The notes under the pieces were generated by a model that was not told the origin of the DNA, did not search any database, and saw nothing but the letters and a program-made list of their open reading frames with translations. From NCBI GenBank assembly GCA_012840975.1, contig DUVP01000035.1, positions 1 through 64,000 of the forward strand: a stretch of 64,000 nt of DNA. The letters are read 5' to 3'. Of the stretch, positions 24,745 through 35,927 are shown one piece after another (position 1 is the stretch's first letter; every line of letters begins with the position of its first letter). This stretch comes from Mogibacterium sp. Its GTDB lineage: Bacteria > Bacillota > Clostridia > Peptostreptococcales > Anaerovoracaceae. The position numbers and the translations under genes were made by a program.

Positions 24745-26055
24745 TTACTTCGATGCCTCCTTTACCATGTTTTTTGCTAATTTATTAGTTAAACTCAACG
24801 GACGTCTTGCAGGACAGATATATGAACAGCTTCCACATTCCATACATTGCATTACCTTAAACCTGTTGAGTCTGTCAACATTTTTATTTCTGTAAGCTTC
24901 TTCAAAAACGCTTGGCATCAGACCGAACGGGCACGCACTATGGCATCTCTGACAATTGATGCATCCTGTTTCAGCTTTGACCTCTGCCATTTCCTGGCTG
25001 AAGCAAAGAATTGCCGATGTATTCTTCATCGTAGGTGATTCATCGCTCATCGTCGCTCTTCCCATCATAGGTCCGCCCATGACGATCTTGCGAGGTTCTT
25101 TCTTGTATCCGCCGCAGAATTCAATAACATCTGCAACCTGAGTACCAATCGGTACAAATACATTTTTTGGCTCGGATACCGCATCTCCATCGACTGTTAC
25201 TCTTCTTCTTATGATAGGCATTCCCGTTTTAAAGTACTCCCCAAGCATACCTATTGTCGATACGTTCACAATAATAACTCCTAACTGAGCAGGTAGAACA
25301 CCGGCATCCATAACCTGACCGGTAATCTCATAGATGAGCACACGCTCAGCTCCCTTAGGATAACTTGATGGCAAAACTATGATCTCAACATCATTCATTT
25401 CATTCTGCTCTATCAATCTCTTGAGATTCTCAATTGCATCAGGCTTGTTGCTTTCGATACCGATATATCCCTTTCCGAGATTCATGTGATGCATGACCAC
25501 CTTCATTCCATCCAGAATATCCTGTCCGTTCTCGACCATCTGTCTGTTGTCGGTTGTGATGAAAGGCTCGCATTCCGCAGCATTGACAACAAGATACTTG
25601 CATTCATCCAGATTTTTAGGATTAAATTTGACATGAGTCGGAAAAGAGGCTCCTCCGAGACCAACCATACCGCTGTTTCTTGTAGCTTTAATAAGGTCTT
25701 CAAGACTCTCAATTACAGGTGCTTCAACTTCTTCACTTACTTCCTGTTTCTTATCTGTCTCAATTATAACAAGTGTCTCAAAACCACCCATCGATCCACG
25801 GCTCTGCACAATATCCTTAACTGTGCCTGAAACGCTTGAGAAGATAGGTGCGCTTATAAAGGCTTCGACATCTCCTATTCTTTGTCCTACCTTTACGTAA
25901 TCCCCTTTTTCTACAAGAGGTTTACAAGGAGCGCCAATGTTCTGCGACATACAGATTTTAACCACATCCGGTACTGGCATCACAACGGTTTCTGAACCGG
26001 CGGTATTTTTGTGATGCGGTACATGGATGCTTGGCAAATGTTTCCTTTGGCTCAT
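24745..26055 (-). CDS. rnfC: Rnf complex subunit C (NADH-binding)
   Basis: 436 residues from the ATG at 26055; an upstream in-frame start lacks a ribosome site, while AAAGGAG lies before 26055. The N-terminal barrel-sandwich domain is followed by a Rossmann-like NAD/FMN domain (GLGGASFPTHVKF near 132-144) and two 4Fe-4S sets, CINCQRCHSACPFG and CMECGSCSYICPARRPLS. RnfC is the cytoplasmic subunit that reduces NAD+. It opens the rnfCDGEAB operon. Confidence 0.95.
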   Translation of the reverse strand: MSQRKHLPSIHVPHHKNTAGSETVVMPVPDVVKICMSQNIGAPCKPLVEKGDYVKVGQRIGDVEAFISAPIFSSVSGTVKDIVQSRGSMGGFETLVIIETDKKQEVSEEVEAPVIESLEDLIKATRNSGMVGLGGASFPTHVKFNPKNLDECKYLVVNAAECEPFITTDNRQMVENGQDILDGMKVVMHHMNLGKGYIGIESNKPDAIENLKRLIEQNEMNDVEIIVLPSSYPKGAERVLIYEITGQVMDAGVLPAQLGVIIVNVSTIGMLGEYFKTGMPIIRRRVTVDGDAVSEPKNVFVPIGTQVADVIEFCGGYKKEPRKIVMGGPMMGRATMSDESPTMKNTSAILCFSQEMAEVKAETGCINCQRCHSACPFGLMPSVFEEAYRNKNVDRLNRFKVMQCMECGSCSYICPARRPLSLTNKLAKNMVKEASK

Positions 26056-26120
26056 CCTATTAGAAACTCCTTTCAATAAATATCCTTGCATTAATATAAA
26101 TACTTATATACAGCCCTGCT

Positions 26121-26163
26121 ATTATATAACATTTTCACCAAAAAAACACATTTATACACCAAA
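26121..26163 (-). promoter_or_regulatory. Candidate rnf promoter with tandem repeat upstream
   Basis: On the minus strand TATAAT (26126-26121) lies about 65 nt before the rnfC start. No good -35 is present. Instead two similar blocks lie directly upstream, reading TTTGGTGAAAATGT (26142-26129) and TTTGGTGTATAAATGT (26163-26148), about 20 bp apart. A weak -35 beside tandem repeats suggests an activator-dependent promoter; this is inference. Confidence 0.4.
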
Positions 26164-26211
26164 GAAACATATTAATAAATGTCTTATTTGCAATGCAATC
26201 GTGTTATTTTT

Positions 26212-27642
26212 TTATCTCTTTCCGACAAAGATTTGCCCTTCTTCGTCCACTCCGGACACTTTTTCGCCTCTTTGAATTGCATTTGAAATGTATGTTATAA
26301 CATCTATACTCATTATCTCTCCCGGACAGGCAAGAGGTGACCCCGGAGGATAGGTTATAATCGGTTCGTATAAAACCCTTCCTTCAGATGCATACAAAGG
26401 AACAACCTCTTTCTCTCTCGGAATCGATGTAACTCCGAGCATAAAATCAATTTTTGAGTGAGGCTGCCTATCTTTATTAAAACCTATTCCATAGCCGTCA
26501 GCTATTGATTCAAGTGCATCTAACAGCTCCTCATAGTCGCTTCTTTTGCTTCCTGCACCTGTCATCAGCATAACATACTCACCGTGAACCATTTCCGGTA
26601 TTATTCCTCTGTATCTGATTTCCTTTTCAAGTTGTTCGCCTGTTATACCCAACTTCACCATACTTATATTTATCTTGGAAGGATCGAAATTTTCGCTATC
26701 AACAAGAGTAGCTCCTTCTATCTTTGAAGCATATTTATAGAAATAAGAAAGATCACTTTTCCAAGATCTCATGATTTCCATTCCGTGATTTCTCATTATC
26801 CTTTCATTCATATCAAGACTTCCCATCAGCAAATATGACGGGCTTGTTGTTTGCAGCATTCTGAGTTTTTCGGAAACACTGTCTATATCTACTCTGTCGC
26901 TGCATATATTGAGAATTCCGGTTCCTGTAAAACTGAGAAGGGTTTTATGAGTGCTGTTGATAACGATATCGGCTCCCAGTCCTTCTGCAGCTGTTTTTCT
27001 AAGTTTATTTTGTCTGTATTCAGCTTCATAGTCCATAAGCCTTAAATGAGCTCCGTGAGCCTGATCAACAATGAGAATTTTATCAAACTCATGGGCTATA
27101 TCCGACAATCTTCTAATATCCGATAGCATTCCGTAATAATTCGGACTGGTTATAAGAACCGCTGAAGCGTCCGGATTCTCCTCACAGGCTACGATGAGCT
27201 CTTCAGGAGATATTGAAGTCTGTAATCCGTATTTTTCATTCATTAAAGGTCTTAGATATACAGGATTTATACCTCCCAACCTTAATGCACTGAATGCAGC
27301 ATGATGGGAGTTCCTGCCAAGAATAAGTTTGCCTCCTTCTCTAACACCGGCCAAAACAGCTGCCATGACACCGGCACTTGCTCCGTTTACAAGCAGCTCG
27401 GTATGTCTCACACCATAAAGAGATGCATAGTTTTCCATTACAGCCCGAATCGTTGATTTCGGGCAAAACAAAGCATCTGCTCCGGGAATCTCCGTAATAT
27501 CTTCCGAAATCATATCGCGTAAGAACTCTCCATAGCCTGTCTTTTCGTATATATCGCTTCTCCCTTTATGCCCCGGCATATGAAACGATATATTCCCCTT
27601 ATTTTTGTTTTCCACAAGGAAATCGATTATAGTCTTTTTCAT
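26212..27642 (-). CDS. Orn/Lys/Arg decarboxylase-family PLP enzyme
   Basis: 476 residues. The pattern matches the SpeA-like group: FHMPGHKG at 20-27, DITEIPGADAL at 48-58, SHHAAFSALRL, VDQAHGAHL at 192-200 and the PLP lysine in STHKTLLSFTGTG (Lys233). The family decarboxylates lysine, ornithine or arginine to a diamine or agmatine; this short form lacks the N-terminal wing domain of the large enterobacterial enzymes. The substrate cannot be read. It lies downstream of serS, separated by that gene's terminator, so it probably has its own promoter. Confidence 0.9.
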   Translation of the reverse strand: MKKTIIDFLVENKNKGNISFHMPGHKGRSDIYEKTGYGEFLRDMISEDITEIPGADALFCPKSTIRAVMENYASLYGVRHTELLVNGASAGVMAAVLAGVREGGKLILGRNSHHAAFSALRLGGINPVYLRPLMNEKYGLQTSISPEELIVACEENPDASAVLITSPNYYGMLSDIRRLSDIAHEFDKILIVDQAHGAHLRLMDYEAEYRQNKLRKTAAEGLGADIVINSTHKTLLSFTGTGILNICSDRVDIDSVSEKLRMLQTTSPSYLLMGSLDMNERIMRNHGMEIMRSWKSDLSYFYKYASKIEGATLVDSENFDPSKINISMVKLGITGEQLEKEIRYRGIIPEMVHGEYVMLMTGAGSKRSDYEELLDALESIADGYGIGFNKDRQPHSKIDFMLGVTSIPREKEVVPLYASEGRVLYEPIITYPPGSPLACPGEIMSIDVITYISNAIQRGEKVSGVDEEGQIFVGKR

Positions 27643-27665
27643 TCCGGTCTTATCTCCTAAGAGTA

Positions 27666-27695
27666 AAAAGACTGGCAGGGTTTCTGTCAGTCTTT
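27666..27695 (-). terminator. Intrinsic terminator of serS
   Basis: Minus-strand stem AAAGACTGACAG / CTGCCAGTCTTT (one mismatch) is followed by TTTTTAC. It lies ten bases after the serS stop. Confidence 0.85.
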
Positions 27696-27704
27696 CACCA
27701 CATA

Positions 27705-28991
<1,287 letters not shown>

Positions 28992-29019
28992 TCATATATA
29001 TATCTGTTGTATTGATTAT

Positions 29020-30936
29020 TTAAAAAATGTTTCGCCTGTACTTACTGTAAACTTTGCTTAATTCTTCTAATAAGTCTTCTATTTTAATCTCTAATTCACT
29101 TAGCCTCTCATAATCTTTACGGTCGATAGCTTTTCTGGCCTGCATTAATAACGACTCCCTGTCTTTGCTCTCGTGTCCTATCAAGCTCTTTAGATCTTTT
29201 ATCTTTTCCCAATTATTTCTGTCATACTCGTTACTGTCATCAGTATGAAGCTTAACACAGTCTCTTAAGAACTGCATGGTGTTTTTTATATATCTGTCAT
29301 GATATTCCATAGACCACTTCATAATCATATGTTCCCGGAAAGATCGCAAATTCATGCGCAAAGCTTCATCTCCGGCAGATATAAGATCTGTATTCTCACA
29401 GTTTTCACCCCAGGCTTTGAAGTTTTCCCATACGTTAGCCGGAGGTTTTCCGAACAGTTTTTCCCTTTCTTCTCGGGTATAATCAGTATATATATTTTTT
29501 TCGGATCTATATTCTTTGTCCTTATCTAAATAAAAATCCTCTTCACCGTATTTCTTGCTTATTGAAATCTCCAGTTCTCTCGATGTCTTTCCCGCGCTAA
29601 GAACAGCTTTGATTCCATCCAGCATAGCCATCATTACCGCACCTATAAGCAGATATGTGTTCGTATGCGGATTAGGTGATCTAAGCTCAAACCTTGTAGA
29701 TGCAGGGTTTTTGAGATCCCTCACAAGTCCGACCAGCACTGTCCTGTTTCTCGACGGGGTTTTGTAATCCATCCCGAGAGAGGTCACGATACATATAGGT
29801 GCTTCATAGCCGGGTTTGAGTCTTTGAAAAGCATCGTGCGTAGGAGAAACAATCGGATTGATCTTCTCATAGTTCTTTAATATACCCATCAAAGCACCGA
29901 ATCCGATTGGACTCATAAATTCATTTTCTCTATCGACAGGTTCAAAAAGGTTTACCAAGGATCCGTCTTTAAGTCTGGCAGCCACACCGAAATGTGTGTG
30001 CTCTCCTGATCCTGCAACCCCGTATATTGGCTTTGCATGGAAGGTTACATCCAGATTATTCATCCTGAACACATCTCTTATTATATTCTTGATCTGGCTT
30101 TCATTATCCGCTGCCTGAACAGGGCTTGAGTATTTCCAGTCGATCTCCAGCTGTTCCATTATGTGATCGAAGGAACCTGTGTTGCCCATCTTTGCCTTGA
30201 CACCACCCACTTCTTTATGCCCCATTTCAAGACCGAATTCATAGTGATCAAGAATTTCAAGAGTCTGTTCAAAAGCAGTAGCAACGGGTCCAGTAACCCT
30301 TTTCCAGTATTGTTCCTTAAGCTCCTGAGCTATACTCAGTTGGTCTCTATCCGCTCTGTCATCGGGTGTCTTGACCCAGAACTCAAGTTCTGTAGCATTT
30401 GTGAGTACGAACTCGGAAATATCTTCCGGACTTTCAACGCCTCCTATGTGTTCAAAAACATAAGGGTGCTCTTCCAAAGTTTTCATTAATCCGGTCAAAA
30501 ATATCTCTTCTGTTCTTTTGAGATATATCCTTGAACCAACCATCGTATCTCCGTTATGTCTAAGATATGAAGGTATTCTTAAAGTTCCTGTCGGAAGACC
30601 TGTTTTATAATCGATATTGTCAAAGTTATATTCAACATACCAATTTACTTCTTTATCAGGCATTATATCTACTCTTGCATTTGACAAATCGGCAATTGTC
30701 GGAAGAGCAACGGAAGATCCGTCAGTTTGAACTCCTTCCCCCAGCAACCTGTCCATATTGGCTGCAAATGCGGAAACGGGTATTTTTTCATCGGTATTAT
30801 GGTTGCCCATATCAACACCGGTAAAAGAGACAAACCTAATCTCAGGGTGCTCCTCCAGCTTATTTATTACCGTTTGAGCATCATGCTCATCGGGAGTCAG
30901 AGTGTAAAGCATTTTATTAAGATCAAAATCGATCAT
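29020..30936 (-). CDS. Glutamine synthetase family protein, long form
   Basis: 638 residues, longer than the 440-470 of bacterial GSI. Catalytic motifs are visible: ATELEFW near 180, GSGEHTHFG near 310-318, SRNRTVLVGL near 396 and RFELRSPNPHTNTYL near 414. The C-terminal 140 residues are helical and charged, ending SKVYSKYRRNIF. The enzyme would make glutamine from glutamate, ammonia and ATP; a relative acting on another amine is possible. The adenylation tyrosine motif of GSI was not recognised. It is 24 bp after the UPF0182 gene and 40 bp before serS. Confidence 0.88.
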   Translation of the reverse strand: MIDFDLNKMLYTLTPDEHDAQTVINKLEEHPEIRFVSFTGVDMGNHNTDEKIPVSAFAANMDRLLGEGVQTDGSSVALPTIADLSNARVDIMPDKEVNWYVEYNFDNIDYKTGLPTGTLRIPSYLRHNGDTMVGSRIYLKRTEEIFLTGLMKTLEEHPYVFEHIGGVESPEDISEFVLTNATELEFWVKTPDDRADRDQLSIAQELKEQYWKRVTGPVATAFEQTLEILDHYEFGLEMGHKEVGGVKAKMGNTGSFDHIMEQLEIDWKYSSPVQAADNESQIKNIIRDVFRMNNLDVTFHAKPIYGVAGSGEHTHFGVAARLKDGSLVNLFEPVDRENEFMSPIGFGALMGILKNYEKINPIVSPTHDAFQRLKPGYEAPICIVTSLGMDYKTPSRNRTVLVGLVRDLKNPASTRFELRSPNPHTNTYLLIGAVMMAMLDGIKAVLSAGKTSRELEISISKKYGEEDFYLDKDKEYRSEKNIYTDYTREEREKLFGKPPANVWENFKAWGENCENTDLISAGDEALRMNLRSFREHMIMKWSMEYHDRYIKNTMQFLRDCVKLHTDDSNEYDRNNWEKIKDLKSLIGHESKDRESLLMQARKAIDRKDYERLSELEIKIEDLLEELSKVYSKYRRNIF

Positions 30937-30960
30937 TGTCCGGGCCTCTTTTTCATGAAA

Positions 30961-33882
30961 TTATTTTGTACTAAGCTCATTCAGGTATTCTTCAAGCTGA
31001 GCAAGGTACTTGCCATAAGTTGCCCAGTCGCCTTCTTTCTGTGCCGCAATAGCCTTATCGTATGCATTCTGAGCTTTCCTTACCAGTGATTTTATATCAT
31101 CACCGGTTCTGCCGTCATCATTGATTGAACCGAGATTTTCACCCGGCTTATCATCAGCTTCTCCTCCGAAGAGACTTACAAGAGCTTCCGATAATGTCGG
31201 TTCGTATGCAATTCTGTCCTGATAAGCAACTATAACCCTCTTGACCTCCGGAATAGCCTGATTTGAAGCTTCCAGATATACAGGTTCCACATACATGAGG
31301 GAAGTTCCGATAGGTATTACGAACAAATCTCCTCTGCTGTACTTTGCTCCTGATGATGCCCACAGAGAGAATTCTTTTGATATCTCAGTATTCTGATCTA
31401 TCTGAGCTTCAATCTGCATCGGCCCGTATACTGTTTTGTTCTTAGGCATTGTGTATACGACGAGTTTACCGTAGTTGTCACCATCGTTACCTGCCATCAT
31501 AACAGCTGTCAGGTTCTGTTTTGACTTAGGTGTAAACGGGATCATATTTATAAATTCCGCTCCGCCCGGAGTATCCGGCAGGTTGAAAACATAGTAACTC
31601 GGATCCATTATCTTGTCTTTGGTTCCGTATATCTGATGAGCTATATCCCACAAGTCCTCCTTCTGATAGAAGACTTTGACTCCGTCCATGTGGTATTTAC
31701 TGTAAACTTCCGCCTGTATCCTGAACAGAGTGTTAGGATATCTCATATGGGCTTTCATTTCAGGTGCCATCTTGTCATATGATTTAAACAACTTCGGATA
31801 AATCTTCTGATATGTTTGCGCTATAGGATCCTTATCGTCAACAACATAGAAGTCTACGGAACCTTCGTAAGCATCTATAATAACCTTAACAGAGTTCCTT
31901 ATATAATTTGTTGACATATTTTCTTCAGAAAAAGGCTCTGAATACGGATAATTACTGCTTGTAGTATAAGCATCAATAACCCAGTACAGTTTACCGTTCA
32001 CAATCGTCATATACGGATCGCTCTCGTACGTCAGGTAAGGCATGATCTTCTTGACTCTGTCTACAACGTTCCTTATATACATGATTTTTGAATTCGACGT
32101 AATGTTTGACGAAACCAGAATATTGATATTTCCCTCTCTGATTGCATACAGAATCCTATTAATGAAATTAAGTTTTATACCGCTATTTCCCTCATATTCC
32201 GTATATTTATTCTCGTTTCCGTCAGGATAGTCAAATTCCAGTTCCTTAGTGTTTACAATGACATAATCATTGGTCAGTTCTCCGAAATATATTTCCGGTC
32301 TGTCAACTTTAAGCTCTGCCAAAGATGTTTCCGGTGGGATGTTCCCTACAACAACATCAGGCTGTCCTGACGATGTTACCTTGTCTACCTGTGAAACGGC
32401 AACACCGTATCCGTGTGTATATTTAAGATGCTTGTTGATCCATGTTTTACTGATTTTTTCCTCGTCAATCTCCCTCGCTGACAGATATGTCTGAGTTATA
32501 GAATCTCCGAAAGTATATCTGTCGATATCAACGTCATTGAAGGTGTAGTATTGACGAATACTCTGCGTCTGATTGTAGTAATCCTTGACAGGCTCATAAT
32601 CGTTAATACGAATATTTCCGATCGTTTCCTGATTATTTGCAATAACATTTGCATTCAAAGAATCATCCGCTTTATATGTAGCCACTCTGATGTTATCTAA
32701 TCCGTAAGCATGTCTTGTATATTCAATATTATTCTCCAGATATTTCGATTCCTTGTTAATTTCATCAGGGCTGACAACTAAACTCTGTACCGCTTTTCCC
32801 GCCCCAATACCGAGTACATATACCAGGACAATTATCACAGGAACCTTCAGTAATTTGCTAAGTGCGCCTTTCTTTATATGAATTGTCAAAGTAATCGCTC
32901 CGACTATCGACAATGCCATAATGACTCTGTACATCCAAAGCGTAACTGTAACATCAACAAATCCTGCGCCGTAAACAACACTGTTATGGGCATGTAGCAA
33001 CTGAAATTGCTTCAGAAAAAAGTCTATTCCTAGCATCAGATAGAAAATGACACCGAGCACTGTCAATTTTCCGCTGGCAATCTCCATAAGATACTCAAGA
33101 TTGCGGTTATTAATATCGATGCCTCTTCCCTTTTTCTTCCTGTGGTTTTTATCAAAAGCTGTGTCTACCGCTTTTCTGGTTCCCTTGAACATTCTTCCTA
33201 TAACGGAATCATCCCAAGGTGTTTTGTATATAACTTCAGGCTCTTCTTCAGGTTCTCTTTCTTCCTCAATCGGTTCTCCGCGATCAAAAATTTCCGGAGT
33301 TCTGACTGTAAGAAGATATGTGTAATATATGAGCGTAACAATTACCATACCGAGAATGGAACTCAATGTGATCTCGTTAATCTTATCCAGCCAGTCGAGG
33401 CGGAACACATAAAAACCTATATCTAGATTGAAAAGCGGATCTTTAAGATCAAACTTCGTTGAATGCAATGCTTTAAGAAATGTCATCCAGGTTCCGGCTG
33501 AAACAACTATCGCAACTCCAAGACCGAAAAGTATCGAAAGTAACCAGGATACAGCATTGAGTTTCCTTTCGTCCGGAATCTCATATGACTCTATTTTTAT
33601 GAAATACCCTTTTTTAAGTGTACTGAGATAAAATCTCATAATTAGTGTCACACCTGCAAAAACCGGTACTCCAAGCTGAAGTTGAGTAATCATTTTCTTC
33701 CAGAAAACACTTGTGTATCCCAGATCTTTAAACCACATCCAGTCGGTTATAAAGCCGACCATTGTAACCAGTGCAGCTAAAATGACCGCTACAATCATCG
33801 TAATAAAAGCCAGACCTTTGCGTGACTTTTTCTTTCCCCGGAAGTTTTCTTCTTTATTCTTTTTCTTACCGTAAAACGCCAA
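30961..33882 (-). CDS. UPF0182 family large membrane protein
   Basis: 973 residues. Seven or so membrane helices lie in the first 380 residues, followed by a large extracytoplasmic region and an acidic, helical C-terminus. Segments such as ITDWMWFKDLGYTSVFWKK, NIEYTRHAYGLDNI and YTHGYGVAVSQVDKV are typical of UPF0182. The start is a TTG after GGAGGG. The function of the family is unknown. It is the first gene before glutamine synthetase and serS. The C-terminal tail (AQNAYDKAIAAQKEGDWATY) resembles a single TPR-like helix pair. Confidence 0.92.
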   Translation of the reverse strand: MAFYGKKKNKEENFRGKKKSRKGLAFITMIVAVILAALVTMVGFITDWMWFKDLGYTSVFWKKMITQLQLGVPVFAGVTLIMRFYLSTLKKGYFIKIESYEIPDERKLNAVSWLLSILFGLGVAIVVSAGTWMTFLKALHSTKFDLKDPLFNLDIGFYVFRLDWLDKINEITLSSILGMVIVTLIYYTYLLTVRTPEIFDRGEPIEEEREPEEEPEVIYKTPWDDSVIGRMFKGTRKAVDTAFDKNHRKKKGRGIDINNRNLEYLMEIASGKLTVLGVIFYLMLGIDFFLKQFQLLHAHNSVVYGAGFVDVTVTLWMYRVIMALSIVGAITLTIHIKKGALSKLLKVPVIIVLVYVLGIGAGKAVQSLVVSPDEINKESKYLENNIEYTRHAYGLDNIRVATYKADDSLNANVIANNQETIGNIRINDYEPVKDYYNQTQSIRQYYTFNDVDIDRYTFGDSITQTYLSAREIDEEKISKTWINKHLKYTHGYGVAVSQVDKVTSSGQPDVVVGNIPPETSLAELKVDRPEIYFGELTNDYVIVNTKELEFDYPDGNENKYTEYEGNSGIKLNFINRILYAIREGNINILVSSNITSNSKIMYIRNVVDRVKKIMPYLTYESDPYMTIVNGKLYWVIDAYTTSSNYPYSEPFSEENMSTNYIRNSVKVIIDAYEGSVDFYVVDDKDPIAQTYQKIYPKLFKSYDKMAPEMKAHMRYPNTLFRIQAEVYSKYHMDGVKVFYQKEDLWDIAHQIYGTKDKIMDPSYYVFNLPDTPGGAEFINMIPFTPKSKQNLTAVMMAGNDGDNYGKLVVYTMPKNKTVYGPMQIEAQIDQNTEISKEFSLWASSGAKYSRGDLFVIPIGTSLMYVEPVYLEASNQAIPEVKRVIVAYQDRIAYEPTLSEALVSLFGGEADDKPGENLGSINDDGRTGDDIKSLVRKAQNAYDKAIAAQKEGDWATYGKYLAQLEEYLNELSTK

Positions 33883-33932
33883 TTTTATGCCCTCCTTATA
33901 TGCTTAAATAAACAATTAAGCATTCTGTAGCA

Positions 33933-33970
33933 AAAATTGCAGTGACAGCTCATGCTGTCACTGCAATTTT
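33933..33970 (-). terminator. Strong intrinsic terminator
   Basis: A perfect 17-bp stem (33933-33949 with 33954-33970) with a TCAT loop and T-run on the minus strand. It ends the zinc-ribbon membrane protein gene and separates it from UPF0182. Confidence 0.9.
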
Positions 33971-33989
33971 CTATATGAATATTTTTCTT

Positions 33990-35927
33990 CTATAACAGAA
34001 ATTCATTTTTTATCACATCGACAGCACTGAAATGACTTGTAATATTTTCAATCAGTGAGTCTATCTTGAGAGCCGCTGCACTGTCCGGAGCCAACTGCAG
34101 TATAAGGAGTATCGCCAGTAAAATCACAAGAATAACTGCCAGTATCACTGCTATTATTGTGAGAGCTCCACTTCCTTCTTCCTCTTCTTCATCCACTTCA
34201 CTTATTTCCTCAGGTAAAATAGCCGCTGACACTGCTTCCGGAGCCTGTGTTACAGGTGTGCCAACTGCCTGTGCTACAGGTGCTTCGACAGATGTTGCAA
34301 TTTTTTCTTTTATCTTTTCCAGTTGTTCATCTTCAGAAGTCACAGGTAAGGCTATTTGTTCTTCTATTGCCTGTCTGACTTCCTGAGCCAGATCTATTTC
34401 CGGTTCTTCGGTAACTGCAGGAACAATGAATTCTTCGTCTGCTTTGAGTTTATTATACTCCTCATCAAGAAGTCTCTGGAATTCTTCATTCTTGCGATAC
34501 AAGGTGTAGAATTTATCTATTTTTTTTGTTGCTTCGGATTCTCCCTCTGCATCGGGATCCTCACCAAAAATTTCTTTCTCAAGTTCCTCGATTGAAAATG
34601 CATCCGATTCTATGTCTGTCGCTTCTTCGTCTTCCTGCTCTCCCGCCATAACCGGTATTGTTGTTTCTTCTCTTTCCAAAACGGGAGCAGGCTCCTTGTC
34701 ATAGTCTACTGTCTGAACAAAAAACTCTTCCAGTCCGTCATCTTCAACAGGTGCCGTTTTTCTACTTGGGATTAAATCTTCAACTTCAAGCTTGTCTTCT
34801 TTTGCAATTTCCTCCGGCTCTTCAGCTGTGCCCATAAGTTCTGCCAGCCTTTTTTTGAGTGCTTCTATCTCGGACTCTTTGTCAGCCGGTGCTGCAATTG
34901 TCATACCTGTCTTCTTTGGAGTTTCTTCCTCCATTTCCCGGAAAAGATCTTCTTCATCAATAGTGTCTTTTTCAGGAAGTTTATCTTTATGCGGCAATTT
35001 TTCCGTTAAATCAGCATCCATATCCAGATATGCGTCCTCAAGGCTTTCATATCTTTCCTGCTCGATTTTTTCAGGATCTGCCTGCGATTCTTTAATCTCA
35101 GGCTCTTTGCCTACCAATCCCTTTCCGTCTGAAAGTATCGATGCAAGCTGTTCTTCCAAATCGCTTATAACGCTCTCAGCTTTTGTCTTTTCTGACACTT
35201 CAACAGGTCCAATCTTGACCGGTTCAGATTCAACAGATTCACTAAGTTCTTCTTCATCTGCCTGATACTGCTCAAGAATAGTGAAATCAAAATCATCAGA
35301 CGGTTCTTCAGGATAATCCTCTTCAATATCATCCGTTTCGATTTCTTCTGTTTTGTAATCTTCATAAACAGGTTCTTCAGATGGAATAGTATCGAAAGGT
35401 GTTTTAACCTCTTCATCCTCATCATAAAGCTCGGGAACGTAGAAAGAATATGTTTTTTCTTCTTTTGCCGGTTCTTCAATATGCTTTTCTTCAACCTTCT
35501 TTACTGCTTCCACCGGTGTTTCTACAGGCCTTTTGAAGCTTGCTTCCTCTGCTTCACGGGCTTCTTTCTCCATCCTGAGAATGTCAATAAAGCTCATAGT
35601 GCGACTACGATCCGTTGAAGGTGTCATCTCCGCATATAATTCTTTTTCATCTATACCCCCTGTCTGTACCCAAGGGGATTTGATCTCCGGAATCTCTTTC
35701 TTCTGTGGTTCATCTATGACATTGCTCCAGTCAAAGGTAACCTTGCTTTTCTTAGGTGTCGAGATCGATTTCTTATCAGCTTCTCTTTGTGGAATACCTG
35801 TGAGCGTATTATCCGTTACCGGTTTAATATCTTGCTTGCCGGGATCCGCAACTATCACTTTGGCTCCGCATGCGCTGCAAAAATTCGCTCCTTCCGGAAG
35901 CTTAGTACCGCAATTACTACAGAACAC
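33990..35927 (-). CDS. Acidic zinc-ribbon protein with C-terminal membrane anchor
   Basis: 645 residues. Residues 1-25 form a zinc ribbon, CSNCGTKLPEGANFCSACG. About 60-580 is very rich in Glu and Asp, low in complexity and probably disordered, with repeated PEEP/EEDL-like segments. About 590-615 is a single membrane helix (TIIAVILAVILVILLAILL) followed by 30 residues. The start is GTG after GGAGGT. Similar zinc-ribbon/TM proteins occur in Clostridia but their role is unknown. It is monocistronic with a strong terminator. I do not recognise a catalytic domain. Confidence 0.85.
   Translation of the reverse strand: MFCSNCGTKLPEGANFCSACGAKVIVADPGKQDIKPVTDNTLTGIPQREADKKSISTPKKSKVTFDWSNVIDEPQKKEIPEIKSPWVQTGGIDEKELYAEMTPSTDRSRTMSFIDILRMEKEAREAEEASFKRPVETPVEAVKKVEEKHIEEPAKEEKTYSFYVPELYDEDEEVKTPFDTIPSEEPVYEDYKTEEIETDDIEEDYPEEPSDDFDFTILEQYQADEEELSESVESEPVKIGPVEVSEKTKAESVISDLEEQLASILSDGKGLVGKEPEIKESQADPEKIEQERYESLEDAYLDMDADLTEKLPHKDKLPEKDTIDEEDLFREMEEETPKKTGMTIAAPADKESEIEALKKRLAELMGTAEEPEEIAKEDKLEVEDLIPSRKTAPVEDDGLEEFFVQTVDYDKEPAPVLEREETTIPVMAGEQEDEEATDIESDAFSIEELEKEIFGEDPDAEGESEATKKIDKFYTLYRKNEEFQRLLDEEYNKLKADEEFIVPAVTEEPEIDLAQEVRQAIEEQIALPVTSEDEQLEKIKEKIATSVEAPVAQAVGTPVTQAPEAVSAAILPEEISEVDEEEEEGSGALTIIAVILAVILVILLAILLILQLAPDSAAALKIDSLIENITSHFSAVDVIKNEFLL

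Noticed and set aside
21073-26055. Nqr (Na+-NADH:quinone reductase) instead of Rnf
   Set aside because: The RnfB ferredoxin-type subunit with multiple 4Fe-4S sets and the RnfC Fe-S motifs define Rnf; no NqrF is present.
26064-26091. Longer N-terminus for RnfC starting at 26091
   Set aside because: The longer form adds twelve non-conserved residues and lacks a ribosome site; AAAGGAG fits the ATG at 26055.
34066-35265. Serine-rich ORFs antisense to the acidic zinc-ribbon protein
   Set aside because: Glu/Asp codons read backwards give Ser/Phe-rich frames; no start signal or motif supports them.
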